The notes under the pieces: model-generated
What the model was told of the DNA's origin: nothing
The model's input: only the letters and a program-made list of their open reading frames with translations
The model's database searches: none
Program-made: the position numbers and the translations under genes
Shown here: piece by piece, positions 1 to 7,877 of the stretch
How the letters are laid out: each line of letters begins with the position of its first letter
Position numbering within the stretch: the stretch's first letter is position 1
Assembly: GCA_964383915.1 (NCBI GenBank)
Contig: CAYLJE010000008.1
Location: forward strand, 1-42,435
Reading direction: 5' to 3'
DNA from: DRPN01 sp964383915
GTDB taxonomy: Bacteria > Bacteroidota > Bacteroidia > Bacteroidales > VadinHA17
DNA: 42,435 nucleotides

Positions 1-1127
1 GGTATCGGCTCCCCGCAATATTCACATTTTCCGTTTTTGATATGGTTTTGTGTGATGTTGTAACCTCTCCGTTCGATCAGGAGCTTATGGCATTTCGGAC
101 AATAGGTGTTTTCATAGTTTTCATCGGGAACGTTACCAATATACACAAATTTGATGCCGGCAGCCTGGGCGATCTCACGGGCTTTCTTGAGGGTGGATAC
201 CGGCGTGGGTGGTAACTGAGTTAGTTTGTACTGGGGGAAAAAACGGGAAAAGTGCAGGGGAAAGTTATAAAGGTCGTTGTCATACAGCCAGTCACACATC
301 CGCTTGATCATGTCGAAGTCGTCGGTCCAACCGGGAATGATCAGGTTGGTGATTTCCAGCCAGACTCCTTCTTCATGGAATATCTTCAGCCCATCCAGGA
401 CAGGTTGCAGCTTGCCGGCATTCAATTTCATGTAGATGCTGTCCTTAAAGGATTTCAGGTCAATGTTGGCTGCATCGATAACTTTGCACATCTCCCGCAA
501 CGGTTTTTCATTGATATACCCGGCTGATACAAAAATGTTTCTCAGGCCGGCCTCGTGTGCCAGTTTTGAGGTATCCAGGGTGTATTCGTAGAAGGTAATC
601 GGTTCTGAATAAGTATAGGCAACTGACGGACAGTTATACTTGATGGCTTGCTGTACCACTTTGTCCGGCATCATATCAAAGTTTTTTGTCTTGGTCGGTG
701 ACGTCTGTGAGATGGTCCAGTTCTGGCAGTTGAGACAGGCCAGGTTACAACCGGCAGTAGCAATAGAAAAAACACGGCTTCCGGGCAGAAAATGATTGAG
801 CGGCTTTTTCTCTACCGGATCCACATGCACGGCGCAAGGGTTACCGTAGGCCATGGTATATAGCTTGCCTCCTTTGTTAACCCGGTTGTGACAATCGCTC
901 CATTCCCCCTCTTTCAGGGTACACTCGTTGGGACAGATCAGGCAGCGTACACCCCGTGGTGTTTCCACTTGATACATCGCTTCTTTACTCCATTTCCACA
1001 GTTTATCATCATCCGGGATAAAGGGTTTTACTGCCAAACTCTTCGTTCCATAGAGCAATCCCCCGGCACCGGCCAGACTGAGTTTGAGAAATCTCCTTTT
1101 ACTGATCTTTTTCCCTTTTTCTCCCAT
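1..1127 (-). CDS. amrS: AmmeMemoRadiSam system radical SAM enzyme (AmrS), 3' end cut by window edge
   Basis: 375 codons are visible, reading from ATG at 1127 to the window edge; only a few C-terminal residues should be missing. The radical SAM cluster motif C-x3-C-x2-C is clear in AGCNLACLNCQNW (about 715-760), with the CQNW ending typical of AmrS. The C-terminus carries two CxxC knuckles (CPKC and CEYC), a zinc-ribbon-like tail seen in this family. The N-terminus, KRRFLKLSLAGAGG, looks like a twin-arginine export signal, which would place a folded Fe-S enzyme outside the cytoplasm. The family is a pyruvate-formate-lyase-activase-like radical SAM enzyme found with Memo and AMMECR1 proteins; its substrate is not established. 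It lies downstream of the spermidine-synthase-like gene on the same strand, 138 bp away, and close to the Memo-AMMECR1 fusion. Family call is firm; export is inferred. Confidence 0.93.
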   Translation of the reverse strand, partial: MGEKGKKISKRRFLKLSLAGAGGLLYGTKSLAVKPFIPDDDKLWKWSKEAMYQVETPRGVRCLICPNECTLKEGEWSDCHNRVNKGGKLYTMAYGNPCAVHVDPVEKKPLNHFLPGSRVFSIATAGCNLACLNCQNWTISQTSPTKTKNFDMMPDKVVQQAIKYNCPSVAYTYSEPITFYEYTLDTSKLAHEAGLRNIFVSAGYINEKPLREMCKVIDAANIDLKSFKDSIYMKLNAGKLQPVLDGLKIFHEEGVWLEITNLIIPGWTDDFDMIKRMCDWLYDNDLYNFPLHFSRFFPQYKLTQLPPTPVSTLKKAREIAQAAGIKFVYIGNVPDENYENTYCPKCHKLLIERRGYNITQNHIKNGKCEYCGEPI

Positions 1128-1221
1128 GATATGTCCCTCCTTCCGTAAACAAAATAAATGTTTTTACATTTTGCACAAGTTATAAAAAAATAGAATTTGT
1201 TATACTTCCTTTTACCTCCAT

Positions 1222-1263
1222 CCCTTCCCTCCCCCCATGTTGGGTAGGGAGTGAGGGAGGGGG
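1222..1263. other. C-run/G-run element between the membrane SpeE-like gene and amrS
   Basis: A C-rich run (1222-1236) is followed after six bases by a G-rich run. The G side, 1242-1263, has four G tracts of three or more with loops of 2, 5 and 1 base on the plus strand, so it fits the canonical G-quadruplex pattern. The two halves can also pair imperfectly as a hairpin in the minus-strand transcript just after the stop at 1266. It could attenuate or end transcription between the two genes. No T run follows on the minus strand, so a classical terminator is not supported. Confidence 0.35.
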
Positions 1264-1265
1264 TC

Positions 1266-3788
1266 TTATACGATTTCCCGGTACACCTTCAGATACCCTG
1301 CAGCCAGCAAACAGATTCCTGCCGTGATCAGAGCTGTCCCCGTGATGCCGGCCAGGGGAAGCAGGAGGGAGGATACGGCCAGCGCTCCCAGTGCGCCACC
1401 AGCCAGGTCGGCGCTATAAAGAGAAGACGATATCCCGGAGACCTTTCCTTTTCTGACTTTCGTGCCTGTGGTAAAGAGGCGTCCTACCAGAAAAGCAAAA
1501 GCAAAGGTATAAGCCGCCAGGATCAAATGACCCAAAAAGGGTATCATAGAGATAGGTTTTAACAGGAGTGCTAAAAGGGGCAACAGCAGTGATCCTGCAG
1601 CCAAATATAACTCGAGGTGTATGAAATGGTGCAGCGGTGCCTGCTCCTGTGACGGCAGAAACTTTTCCGATAGCGCCCCCACGGCAATCCCGGCCATGAA
1701 AATAGTCACCAACACCCCTGTCATCAGATAGACATATCCATAGACAATCTGGAAAACAAACAAAAGCAAGATCTCGATAGAGGAAGCTGCCAGACCCCCG
1801 GCAAAGACCCCGGCCGATACAGGTCCTGTTCGAATAATTATTAGCAGAAACAGCAGGCCCAGCGCCAGGAAAAGAAATTTGGTAGAAAACCGGTAATAGC
1901 TAAGCCAGAGTGATATCTGCTTGAAATAAGCCAGAGGATTCATATCTGTATTTAATCGTTTCACCGGCCCGAGCTGTGCCATGATCTGTTCGTTCCGCAT
2001 ATGCAGGAGGTCGTCCTGGATGTAATAGGGAGACACATATTTGTTTTTTATTCCTCGTTCGTGTACCAGTTGTGCAATGTTGAGGCTGAGTGGCCGGCCG
2101 GAGGCCAGGAAGTAGTTTTTCTCTCCCGGGACGATGAGAACATGGGAAAATACATGGTGCATGCCGGCATAGATCAAACCGGTGATGTCTGTTTCCTGTT
2201 TTCCCAGGTAATTAGGCGACGCTGGCAGTCGCAGGGATATCACCCCACCGGGAGTCAGTACCTTCTTCAGGGCATGAAAAAAATCCACGGTATAGTAACG
2301 GTTAAGCTGGGCTGTAAGCGGAGGAGGCAGGTTGATCAGGACGACATCATATTTTTTCTTACAGGAGGGGAGATACCTGCGGGCATCTTTGATGATAATA
2401 TTTACTTTGGGGAGGTAAGGATCGTGGATAAACCTTTGTCCTACGCGGATGATCCACGGGTTGATCTCTACATAATCAATGTGATGGACAGGATATTTCA
2501 ATATCTCGGGGATCGTTCCGGAAATACCACCGGAAATCAAAAGAACCTGACCGGGATACTTGCGTTGAAGCATGGCGTAGTGCACATCTTCTTCGTTTTC
2601 AATCGTGTTTAGTGTATTAGCTACCAGCACATGATTTTCATACAGGTTGATCTGGTCGCCGGTTTTACTTACTACCAGGCTGCCGAAAGGAGTTTCTTTC
2701 AGCTTCAAAATAGCCTGGTTGGGATAAAGAAAATGGACGCTCCAGCGGTCGACAGGAAAGATAAACAGACACGTGGTCAGGATAATCGAGAGAATAAGCC
2801 AGGAGATGCTTTTTTTTGTTTCCTGATTTCGGTGGGTTATGATAAACATGATCACTGCATCTGTCGTCAGGACGATGCCCAGTGTCTGCAAGGGTTGCAG
2901 GAAGAAGACCAGGATAAAGCTGAATAAAAAGCCACCGGCGAGGCTCCCGGAAGCTTCCCAGGCATAAACATGTCCCGTGAGATTGGTGTGGTATGTGTTT
3001 GACAGATGCCAGGCGTAAAATGAAAAAGAATATCCGGAGATGAAGCAAAAAGGAAACAAGAGAATCAGGGAACCGAGAAAAATAGGGAATAATCCCGTGA
3101 GACTGCCGGGGATAAAAACAATGTTTCTTAGAAAAAAAAGAAGGAAAAGAGTGATTATTGGCAGGTACCCGAGCCGGAGAAGGTTAAAGAAAAGAAAGTT
3201 CCCCGGTTTTTCCATCCTGGGTGCAGCTCTGCCAAGACGAGCCCCCAGACCTGTCAGCAGCATCCAGTTGCCGAGGATGATCCCTAACACCAGTTCGTTT
3301 CCCTGGAATACTGAAACGAAAGCCCGGAGCATGACCAGTTGGGTGATCATGGCCGTAAATCCCAAAGCCAGTACAGGCAACCGGTCTGGAAGATTGGGCC
3401 GGATATGGGAGGTGGCGTCTTCTGGCAGAAATGTCTCTTTGCCAACATCGGTTGTAACGGGGATCTTTTTTTTACGGGAAAAAATGGCAACATAGAACCA
3501 CAGGTGCCAGGTGAGATGAAAGATAGCGATTATGGCCATAGCTATCCCGGCGTCCACATGGATAAGCATCCAGGTGTCATGTGCTTTCAGGGGAATTTTA
3601 TAATTGGCCTGCACTGCCAGCAAGATGCCGATGCCTGCTGTGGTCAGGAAGGCTAATAGCAGCAGGATATCCCAGAAACGGCGGTGATCTCCCCGCCGGA
3701 AGATCCCCAGACGCATCCCCGCCAGACTGAAGAAGTAGGCCAGAATGAGACCGACACCTATGGGGAGTATATGATAGGTTCCTGTCAT
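1266..3788 (-). CDS. Polytopic membrane protein with a spermidine-synthase-like (SpeE-fold) core
   Basis: The protein has 840 residues. Residues 1-105 form three hydrophobic helices with histidines at 70, 77, 91 and 95; residues 135-345 form a first transmembrane block; about 360-570 form a Rossmann methyltransferase-like domain of the SpeE type; about 635-840 form a second transmembrane block. The core shows SGGISG (419-424) in the nucleotide-binding loop, an acidic residue E441 after strand 2, DAR (468-470) and NLPPP (486-490). Classical spermidine synthases have GGGDG and a catalytic DSxDP loop; here the aspartates are absent, so aminopropyl transfer is doubtful. Fused MFS/SpeE-like membrane proteins are a known but poorly understood family. 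A TAACTTTG element lies just upstream. The gene sits between amrBA and amrS, which suggests a link to that system. Start ATG at 3788 precedes the first helix. Confidence 0.85.
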   Translation of the reverse strand: MTGTYHILPIGVGLILAYFFSLAGMRLGIFRRGDHRRFWDILLLLAFLTTAGIGILLAVQANYKIPLKAHDTWMLIHVDAGIAMAIIAIFHLTWHLWFYVAIFSRKKKIPVTTDVGKETFLPEDATSHIRPNLPDRLPVLALGFTAMITQLVMLRAFVSVFQGNELVLGIILGNWMLLTGLGARLGRAAPRMEKPGNFLFFNLLRLGYLPIITLFLLFFLRNIVFIPGSLTGLFPIFLGSLILLFPFCFISGYSFSFYAWHLSNTYHTNLTGHVYAWEASGSLAGGFLFSFILVFFLQPLQTLGIVLTTDAVIMFIITHRNQETKKSISWLILSIILTTCLFIFPVDRWSVHFLYPNQAILKLKETPFGSLVVSKTGDQINLYENHVLVANTLNTIENEEDVHYAMLQRKYPGQVLLISGGISGTIPEILKYPVHHIDYVEINPWIIRVGQRFIHDPYLPKVNIIIKDARRYLPSCKKKYDVVLINLPPPLTAQLNRYYTVDFFHALKKVLTPGGVISLRLPASPNYLGKQETDITGLIYAGMHHVFSHVLIVPGEKNYFLASGRPLSLNIAQLVHERGIKNKYVSPYYIQDDLLHMRNEQIMAQLGPVKRLNTDMNPLAYFKQISLWLSYYRFSTKFLFLALGLLFLLIIIRTGPVSAGVFAGGLAASSIEILLLFVFQIVYGYVYLMTGVLVTIFMAGIAVGALSEKFLPSQEQAPLHHFIHLELYLAAGSLLLPLLALLLKPISMIPFLGHLILAAYTFAFAFLVGRLFTTGTKVRKGKVSGISSSLYSADLAGGALGALAVSSLLLPLAGITGTALITAGICLLAAGYLKVYREIV

Positions 3789-3813
3789 GATAAACTTATC
3801 CGCAATAGCTACC

Positions 3814-3821
3814 CAAAGTTA
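3814..3821 (-). promoter_or_regulatory. Bacteroidota -7 promoter element for the SpeE-like gene
   Basis: On the minus strand the bases read TAACTTTG, an exact match to the Bacteroides TAnnTTTG element, 25 bases before the ATG at 3788. No TTG was found 19-21 bases upstream, so only half of the consensus is present. If used, the SpeE-like gene has its own start point and a leader of under 25 bases. Confidence 0.45.
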
Positions 3822-3890
3822 ATAAAAGGTGCGGTTTGTTGTTAAGAAAATGCAAGAGAAGATAACCCCGGAATTTTTATCCTGGCTTCA

Positions 3891-3990
3891 NNNNNNNNNN
3901 NNNNNNNNNNNNNNNNNNNNNNNNNNNNNNNNNNNNNNNNNNNNNNNNNNNNNNNNNNNNNNNNNNNNNNNNNNNNNNNNNNNNNNNNNN
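3891..3990. other. Assembly gap of 100 N
   Basis: Exactly 100 N, a placeholder length. It lies between the stop of amrBA (3994) and the SpeE-like gene. Its true size is unknown, so a small gene could be hidden here. The 102 bases between the gap and the SpeE-like start show no convincing gene. Confidence 0.98.
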
Positions 3991-3993
3991 TCA

Positions 3994-5256
3994 TTATTTT
4001 AACAACTCTTTCTCCGAGAAGACGATAGCCTTGTAGGTATATAGTTTTGCATCTTTCCATCCCTCCCAACCGATACCGGCTTTGTCGCGGGCACAGTGTC
4101 CCAGAAACTCCTCTTTGGTCCATTTGGTTTCTTTGGCCACCTGGGGCAGAAACGTTCCTGACCGGCCATCTTTGATTATGTAGATGCCCTGTTTACCGAG
4201 CTGGAATTCATCCACAGAGTGGATCCTTTTCAGCGGTGTTAATACGGAGATCTCTATGTCCAGATCATCTACCTCACGAGATGTTACGGGTGAAAACCGG
4301 TAGTCATCCAGAGCAGCTGCCACCGCCATATCCCTGACCACCAGATATAAGGGTTCATGGGGTTGAAATCTCCCGATACATCCGCGAAGCTGGCCGTTCT
4401 TCGTGTTGAGGGTGACAAAAGCCCCGGACGGCTGGAGCAGAACATCCGGAAAACCGCTGGTGTCTATGTCCGGAAGACGATTGTGAAGAATCTTCTCACG
4501 GAGAGTCTTTCGCGCTATATTCAGGAGGGTGATTTTATCTTTTTTTGTCAGATAATCTTCCTCGTCCTCTTTTTTGCTTATGTCCTGGGTGACGATGACG
4601 GCGCCGTAACCGACTACCCGGTTATGATCTCCATACCGCGTGTCTCCGGAGTTCATATAAAGGACCTGGTGGTAATGGATGTCTTTATATCCTTCGGTAA
4701 TCTCCAGCAGGGAGAGTACGCCCGGCCATCCGCACATACTGGTGAGCAGGTTAGGGTATCCCAGTTCTTCATTCTCCTGCAGGGTACGCAAAAACTGCTT
4801 CGGAGATTGTGTGAGCACTGCCTTGAGGGTGCGCTGATCAGCAATCTCCGCATGCTCGTATGTTGGGTAATGAGACAGGTCGGTGCTGATGACAAAGAGG
4901 TTCCCCAATTTAAGATAGGGTGTCAGTGCTTTGGCAATTTTATGTGATATGGCCGGATCCTGAGACCCGATCACGATGGGTACCAGCAGGAAATCTTTTT
5001 TCTTTAGCCAGTATTGCAGAAAAGGCAGTTGAACTTCCAGCGAATGTTCCTGCTGATGGGCCCGTGCATCGAATGTAAAGAAACCGTATTCTTTAATCAG
5101 CTTATTGGCCAGCTTGATATCCACCTTTACCTCTCCGAGGGGAGTTTCATAGTTTCCCCGGTTATAAATGGAAGCACCATACAAGGCGACATAATGACTG
5201 GGGCCGATAACGAAGATATGATTAAAGTGTTGGTCGCGGTCGAGTTGTTTATAAGA
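3994..5256 (-). CDS. Fused AmmeMemoRadiSam proteins B (Memo) and A (AMMECR1), 5' end lost in gap
   Basis: 420 residues are visible, and the frame stays open up to the gap edge at 5256. The first part is a Memo-family domain: FVIGPSHYV, HSLEVQLPFL and STDLSHY carry the conserved histidines, and CGWPG follows. Residues missing in the gap should include the family's N-terminal PHAGY-like segment. The second part is an AMMECR1 domain with the hallmark LRGCIG and later PLKRI and GKQGIYI segments. Memo proteins are metal-binding, related to ring-opening dioxygenases; AMMECR1 proteins have no proven reaction. Fusion of B and A occurs in many bacteria and predicts that the two work as one unit. The frame runs 24 codons upstream of the TTG at 5184 with clear homology (SHYVALYGAS), so the true start is inside the gap. 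Confidence 0.93.
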   Translation of the reverse strand, partial: SYKQLDRDQHFNHIFVIGPSHYVALYGASIYNRGNYETPLGEVKVDIKLANKLIKEYGFFTFDARAHQQEHSLEVQLPFLQYWLKKKDFLLVPIVIGSQDPAISHKIAKALTPYLKLGNLFVISTDLSHYPTYEHAEIADQRTLKAVLTQSPKQFLRTLQENEELGYPNLLTSMCGWPGVLSLLEITEGYKDIHYHQVLYMNSGDTRYGDHNRVVGYGAVIVTQDISKKEDEEDYLTKKDKITLLNIARKTLREKILHNRLPDIDTSGFPDVLLQPSGAFVTLNTKNGQLRGCIGRFQPHEPLYLVVRDMAVAAALDDYRFSPVTSREVDDLDIEISVLTPLKRIHSVDEFQLGKQGIYIIKDGRSGTFLPQVAKETKWTKEEFLGHCARDKAGIGWEGWKDAKLYTYKAIVFSEKELLK

Positions 5257-5356
5257 NNNNNNNNNNNNNNNNNNNNNNNNNNNNNNNNNNNNNNNNNNNN
5301 NNNNNNNNNNNNNNNNNNNNNNNNNNNNNNNNNNNNNNNNNNNNNNNNNNNNNNNN
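5257..5356. other. Assembly gap of 100 N
   Basis: Exactly 100 N. The left flank is inside the Memo coding frame and the right flank is inside yjbQ, so the gap hides the 3' end of yjbQ and the 5' end of amrB. About 30-40 codons of yjbQ and roughly 40-60 of amrB are expected to be missing, so the real gap is probably longer than 100 bases. Confidence 0.97.
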
Positions 5357-5656
5357 GATGGGGATGGTCTCCTGGGGGCCGACCAGGCCGGCTTTCAGGT
5401 GGGCATCGCCGTTATTGTCCTGACGGTCATGCTCCCAGACACCGGAGGGGATCAGCTTGCGCAACAAGGTGACGACATCATTTTGTACCGACTGGTCCCA
5501 ATTTTCCTGGATCATAATACCAGCCGTGGCACCCTGGGCATAGACGTTGACGAGGCCGTTCCGGATATCCCTGGCAGCTACTATACGTTTTACCTCTGCG
5601 GTGATATCATATAACCCGTTATGGGAAGAGGTACTGATTTGTATAACTTCCTGCAT
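5357..5656 (-). CDS. yjbQ: YjbQ-family protein (secondary thiamine-phosphate synthase type), 3' end lost in gap
   Basis: One hundred codons are visible from ATG at 5656. The sequence has the family's features: an N-terminal GLYDIT segment, then GLVNVYAQGATAGI (the usual form is VxxxHTTA), ENWDQSVQNDV, and a late HDRQDNNGDAHLKAG segment matching the conserved DGNAHxh region with an invariant histidine. YjbQ proteins are small trimers of about 130-140 residues; some rescue thiamine-phosphate synthase mutants, but the natural reaction is unsettled. YQ here replaces the common HT of the HTTA motif with AQGATA, a difference worth noting. An open frame reaches back to 5737 but would run over the promoter, so MQEVIQ is taken as the start. 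It is probably the first gene of the amr operon. Confidence 0.85.
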
Positions 5657-5680
5657 TTTCTTAATTTTATTTGTTTTTTT

Positions 5681-5711
5681 CAAAGTTACGATATAAAGAA
5701 TACTTGCACAA
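5681..5711 (-). promoter_or_regulatory. Full Bacteroidota promoter for yjbQ-amrBA
   Basis: Read on the minus strand, TTG at 5711-5709 is followed by 20 bases and then TAACTTTG at 5688-5681. This matches the Bacteroides consensus in both elements and spacing. The predicted start point lies about 15-20 bases before the yjbQ ATG. The site shares its 70-bp spacer with the divergent hydrolase gene. Confidence 0.6.
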
Positions 5712-5726
5712 GCTAAAATAAACAAG

Positions 5727-6560
5727 ATGATACACAAAGAATTTACATTAAAGAGTGTTGACAGATTAAATCTCTACGGACAATACTGGGCCCCGGAGAA
5801 AATGGTTAAAGGTGCCGTCTGCCTTGTTCACGGACACGGGGAGCATTCTTTACGATATGAACCCTGGGCTGCCCATTTTACAGGAAGAGGATATGCAGTA
5901 GTGACATTTGACTTGCGTGGACATGGTCTTTCCGAAGGGAAAAAAGGGCATGCTCCTTCCTATCTCAGGCTGATGGAAGATATTGATCTGCTTGTACATC
6001 GTACCAGGGAATATTTCCCGGAGGTGCCCGTCTTCTTATATGGACACAGCATGGGGGGAAACCTGGTACTGGGATATGCTGTGGGGCGTTCTCTGCAGAT
6101 GGCCGGAGTGGTCAGTACCTCTCCCTGGCTGCGGCTGAAAAACGAATTGCCGGGTGTGGTAATGATTCCGGTACGTGGATTATCCAAAATAGCCCCCGCA
6201 ATGACGATACATACCAGACTGGATGCTGCCGGGATTTCTCATGATCAGGAAGTAGTGAAAAAATATGTCGAAGACCCCCTCAATCATGATATTATCTCTT
6301 TGAGATTATTTTTTGAGATACATGATGCCGGATTACGATTGATCCGGGAGGGAGGAGCAGTGAACGTGCCGGTATTGGTGGTACATGGCTCGGATGACCC
6401 CATCACCGATCCGGAAGGCAGCCGCCTGTTCGTCGGGAAAGCCAAAGGGGACGTAACCCTTAAAATTTTTAACGGCCTCTATCACGAAACCCATAATGAA
6501 CCGGGAAAAGAAAAAGTTTTTGAGTATATTAATAATTGGATGGCGAAGAGGATAAAATAA
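5727..6560 (+). CDS. Alpha/beta hydrolase, monoacylglycerol lipase / lysophospholipase type
   Basis: 277 residues, close to the usual length of this family. The nucleophile elbow is GHSMGG with Ser108; the acid is Asp224 in HGSDDPIT and the base is His253 in YHETHNEP, so the Ser-Asp-His triad is complete. The oxyanion segment HGHGEHS (35-41) and the FDLRGHGLSEG motif are typical of Hydrolase_4 monoglyceride lipases. No signal peptide is seen, so it should be cytosolic or loosely membrane bound and release fatty acid from monoglycerides or lysophospholipids. It is transcribed away from yjbQ across a 70-bp spacer and is followed by an N gap one base after its stop. Substrate is not determined by sequence. 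Confidence 0.9.
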   Translation: MIHKEFTLKSVDRLNLYGQYWAPEKMVKGAVCLVHGHGEHSLRYEPWAAHFTGRGYAVVTFDLRGHGLSEGKKGHAPSYLRLMEDIDLLVHRTREYFPEVPVFLYGHSMGGNLVLGYAVGRSLQMAGVVSTSPWLRLKNELPGVVMIPVRGLSKIAPAMTIHTRLDAAGISHDQEVVKKYVEDPLNHDIISLRLFFEIHDAGLRLIREGGAVNVPVLVVHGSDDPITDPEGSRLFVGKAKGDVTLKIFNGLYHETHNEPGKEKVFEYINNWMAKRIK

Positions 6561-6561
6561 A

Positions 6562-6661
6562 NNNNNNNNNNNNNNNNNNNNNNNNNNNNNNNNNNNNNNN
6601 NNNNNNNNNNNNNNNNNNNNNNNNNNNNNNNNNNNNNNNNNNNNNNNNNNNNNNNNNNNNN
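6562..6661. other. Assembly gap of 100 N
   Basis: Exactly 100 N between the hydrolase stop and the GSCFA gene. The left flank ends, and the right flank begins, with the same 8 bases AAAATAAA; in AT-rich spacer this may be chance or a very short real overlap. Confidence 0.97.
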
Positions 6662-6699
6662 AAAATAAATTTCATGACCCGGGGAAATAAATATTTATT

Positions 6700-7689
6700 A
6701 TGAAAGATCCTTTTCGTACCGTAGTTGATCCTATACCCATTTCCGAAAAACTTTCCTATCAGACCCCCGGTCTTTTTCTGGGATCCTGTTTTACTACTTC
6801 GATCGGGGAGAAGATGCAACATCTGAAGTTTCCGGTCATGATCAATCCTTCGGGGGTTCTCTATAACCCTGTTTCCATAAAAGACATTCTGGAAAGGATC
6901 CTGGAGGAAAAGCTGTTTAAGCCAGAAGACCTTCATTTTGAAAACGGATTGTGGTTTAGTCTGAGGCATGACACGTTCTTTTCTGATGAGGATAAGGCAA
7001 AATGTCTTTCGCGGATCAATGAACGTTATGTGCAAGCGGTTTCTTTTTTCAAGAATGTTCGTTTTTTGTTTTTAACCTTTGGAACAGCCCGGGTATATGT
7101 CTGGAAAAAGAGCGGACAGGTAGTAGCCAACTGTCATAAGCTGCCCCTCGCATATTTTGAACGGAGGATGCTTGGTGTGGAAGAAATTGTTGCCCTTTAC
7201 AGGGATTTAACCGTCCGGTTATTTTCCATGAACCCGGATTTGCAGATCGTGTTTACTGTCAGTCCCATCCGGCATTGGAAAGACGGGGCTGCGGGCAACC
7301 ATTATAGTAAATCCGTATTACATGTGGCTATTCAGCGGCTGACGGTGCAGGATGAGCGGTTGCATTATTTCCCCTCCTATGAAATCATGATGGATGACCT
7401 GAGGGATTACCGTTTTTATGCCGCCGACATGCTGCACTTATCAGATATAGCGGTGGATTATATCTGGGAGAAATTCCGGAAAACTGTGATTGATCCGGGG
7501 GTCTTGCCTGTCATTGGGGAGGTACAAAAAATCCTCCGGGCAGTGACTCATCGTCCTTTCCGGCCCGCATCGGCTGAATACCAGAAATTCAGGGAAGTAC
7601 AACTGGCAAAGATCAAAGATATGGAAAAACGGTATCCTTTCCTGGATTTATCAACGGAGAAAAAATATTTCATGAAAGAAATCCCATGA
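6700..7689 (+). CDS. GSCFA domain-containing protein
   Basis: 329 residues starting at ATG 6700. The family signature appears near the N-terminus as LFLGSCFTTSIGEKM (about residues 26-40), followed by the usual NPSGVLYNP block. Later blocks LTFGTARVY, NCHKLP, VSPIRHWKDG and YFPSYEIMMDDLRDYRFY match the family layout. GSCFA is in the SGNH hydrolase clan; PIRHWKDG could bear the catalytic base. The substrate is unknown. No signal peptide or membrane helix is visible. It lies after the hydrolase across the N gap and converges with the rubrerythrin operon. The family call is secure, the reaction is not. Confidence 0.9.
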   Translation: MKDPFRTVVDPIPISEKLSYQTPGLFLGSCFTTSIGEKMQHLKFPVMINPSGVLYNPVSIKDILERILEEKLFKPEDLHFENGLWFSLRHDTFFSDEDKAKCLSRINERYVQAVSFFKNVRFLFLTFGTARVYVWKKSGQVVANCHKLPLAYFERRMLGVEEIVALYRDLTVRLFSMNPDLQIVFTVSPIRHWKDGAAGNHYSKSVLHVAIQRLTVQDERLHYFPSYEIMMDDLRDYRFYAADMLHLSDIAVDYIWEKFRKTVIDPGVLPVIGEVQKILRAVTHRPFRPASAEYQKFREVQLAKIKDMEKRYPFLDLSTEKKYFMKEIP

Positions 7690-7877
7690 GAGGATAAACG
7701 AATTTCAATATTAAATCCCGGTGCATTCGGTGTGTGGTGAGACGCCGATCGACATTTATCTCACTTTGTTCACCGATCAACAAATAATCTTCCCTTTCTA
7801 CCGACTCTTTCAGAATCCCGGCAAACCAGGACGCTGAAAGGTCTTGTTTTCCATTCGCCGGTAGATAATCAACTTTC
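7690..7877 (-). other. Spacer with an orphan open frame between GSCFA gene and rubrerythrin
   Basis: The 188 bp between the convergent genes contain no recognised gene. A minus-strand frame stays open through the whole spacer, closing at 7670, and reads like protein (segments SASWFAGILK, EREDYLLIGEQSE and RLTTHRMHRDLIL). It has no ATG of its own outside the rubrerythrin gene. It may be the remnant of a lost gene or only an open frame. No hairpin with a T run was seen. Confidence 0.25.

Noticed and set aside
2001..2612. 203-codon plus-strand frame inside the SpeE-like gene
   Set aside because: Antisense shadow of a gene with clear domains; no motif or upstream signal.
3842..4123. Open frame on the minus strand crossing the first N gap
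   Set aside because: Most of it is N or is out of frame with the clear AMMECR1 domain; only 15 residues lie past the gap and they match nothing known to me.
5657..5737. N-terminal extension of YjbQ with a hydrophobic run
   Set aside because: It would put a membrane segment on a soluble family and would run over a full consensus promoter. The family start fits MQEVIQ at 5656.
6550..6670. Eight-base match AAAATAAA at both edges of the third N gap
   Set aside because: Too short in AT-rich DNA to show a contig overlap, unlike the 55-bp match at 10743.
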